Shown here: piece after piece, positions 63,243-64,000 of the stretch | Layout of the letters: each line of letters starts with the position of its first letter | Position numbering within the stretch: position 1 is the stretch's first letter | Source of the DNA: Rhizobium leguminosarum bv. trifolii WSM2297 | GTDB lineage: Bacteria; Pseudomonadota; Alphaproteobacteria; Rhizobiales; Rhizobiaceae | NCBI RefSeq assembly: GCF_000271845.1 | Contig: NZ_JH719395.1 | Location: 4,040,361 to 4,104,360 of the forward strand | Reading direction: 5' to 3' | Length of the DNA: 64,000 nucleotides | Program-made: the position numbers and the translations under genes | Notes under the pieces: model-generated | The model's database searches: none | Seen by the model: the letters and a program-made list of their open reading frames with translations, nothing else | What the model was told of the DNA's origin: nothing

Positions 63243-64000
63243 ATGCAATCGATCACCATCCGCCGTCCTGACGACTGGCATCTGCATCTGCGCGACGGCG
63301 CCATGCTGGAAGGCGTGATCGCCGATACGAGCCGCACCTTCGCCCGCGCCATCATCATGCCCAATCTGGTGCCGCCGGTCGTCACCACGGCAGACGCCAC
63401 CGCTTATCGCGAACGCATCCTCAAGGCGCTGCCGGCCGGCCATCGCTTCCAGCCGCTGATGACGCTTTATCTCACCGAACATACCAGCCCCGATGATGTC
63501 GAGGCGGGCGCCAGCAGCGGCCTGATCACCGCCGTCAAGCTTTACCCGGCGGGCGCCACCACCAATTCGCATGGTGGCGTGCGCGACATGGAAAAGGCGA
63601 TGCCGGTGCTGGAGCGCATGGCAAAGATCGGCCTGCCGCTCTGCGTCCACGGCGAGGTGACGACGCCTGATGTCGACATCTTCGACCGCGAGGCCGTCTT
63701 CATCGACACCGTGCTCGATCCGCTGCGCCGGCGCCTGCCCGAACTGAAGGTGACGATGGAGCATGTCACGACATCGGATGGTATCGACTACATCAAGTCC
63801 GCCAAATCAAATCTCGCCGGCTCGATCACCACCCATCATCTGATCATCAACCGCAACGCCATCCTCGTCGGCGGCATCCGGCCGCATTATTACTGCCTGC
63901 CGGTCGCCAAGCGCGAGAACCACCGGCTGGCCTTGCGGGCTGCCGCCACCAGCGGCGATCAGCGTTTTTTCCTCGGCACCGATTCCGCCCCGCATGTCGA
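63243..64000 (+). CDS. pyrC: dihydroorotase (5' part)
   Basis: The gene runs off the window. The frame opens [20 protein letters not shown], with the metal-binding HLHLRD, then the carbamylated-lysine region [16 protein letters not shown], further metal ligand CVHGE, MEHVTT and HHLIINRN. It is a class-II PyrC of pyrimidine synthesis. Start ATG 63243 is behind CGGAGG. Confidence 0.97.
   Translation, partial: MQSITIRRPDDWHLHLRDGAMLEGVIADTSRTFARAIIMPNLVPPVVTTADATAYRERILKALPAGHRFQPLMTLYLTEHTSPDDVEAGASSGLITAVKLYPAGATTNSHGGVRDMEKAMPVLERMAKIGLPLCVHGEVTTPDVDIFDREAVFIDTVLDPLRRRLPELKVTMEHVTTSDGIDYIKSAKSNLAGSITTHHLIINRNAILVGGIRPHYYCLPVAKRENHRLALRAAATSGDQRFFLGTDSAPHV

Noticed and set aside
1..64000. CRISPR array, prophage or intact insertion sequence
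   Set aside because: No regularly spaced repeats, phage structural genes or transposase genes were seen on either strand.

Overview
The window is a chromosomal stretch of an alphaproteobacterium of the Rhizobiaceae, most probably Rhizobium of the etli/leguminosarum group. Base composition is high in GC and genes are dense. Gene orders typical of the group are present: fmt-truA, dapE/dapD, rpmH-rnpA-yidC with ysxC and argB nearby, and a fructose ABC operon frcR/frcBCAK followed by pyrC. Intergenic repeats of the rhizobial mosaic type are also found. No intact transposase, integrase, prophage or CRISPR array is visible.

Layout. 1-8.1 kb: housekeeping genes (tail of fmt, truA, dapE, dapD, a LOG-family gene, a secreted EF-hand protein, a HAD nucleotidase, ada and a PEP-mutase-like gene). 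8.2-12.4 kb: lactate dehydrogenase-like lldD, a divergent LysR/SDR pair, then argB. 12.5-14.5 kb: an ECF sigma factor, its anti-sigma factor and a secreted fasciclin protein. 14.6-17.9 kb: ysxC, yidC, rnpA and rpmH. 18-22.2 kb: a chemoreceptor and a histidine kinase. 22.3-32 kb: accessory DNA beginning at a tRNA-Arg, with a frameshifted DNA methylase, two copies of a degraded module, several orphan small proteins, a LysR/SDR/flavin-oxidase group and a probably frameshifted SecD-like gene. 32-37.9 kb: small secreted proteins, a PmtA-like methyltransferase, regulators, an aldo-keto reductase, a small RNA with three CCUCCUCCC hairpin loops, and a lipoprotein hydrolase. 38-42 kb: a hydroxyproline-type epimerase with its FAD partner and a GGDEF-EAL protein. 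42.5-46.4 kb: small regulators and unknowns. 46.5-52.3 kb: a polar amino-acid ABC transporter operon with an amidotransferase-RidA fusion and a D-amino-acid-oxidase-like enzyme. 52.4-57.3 kb: acquired LysR/DoxX and hydrolase/oxidoreductase/TetR cassettes. 57.5-64 kb: a fucose-mutarotase-like gene, frcR, frcBCAK and the start of pyrC.

The most notable feature is a recurring architecture. At three places (argB, the proline-racemase-family gene and the RbsD/FucU gene) a small cargo lies just 3' of an intact resident gene. Beyond the cargo, in the same orientation, is a decayed partial copy of that resident gene. One of these fragments matches the intact gene at 113 of 120 positions. A fourth locus has two diverged copies of a module flanking about 5.6 kb of accessory genes. 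This suggests that cassettes enter this chromosome by recombination at gene ends without a recognisable mobile element. Other points of interest are the aSD-loop small RNA, four matching palindromes that tie a TetR regulator to a neighbouring operon, and the GATase-RidA fusion beside a RidA pseudogene.
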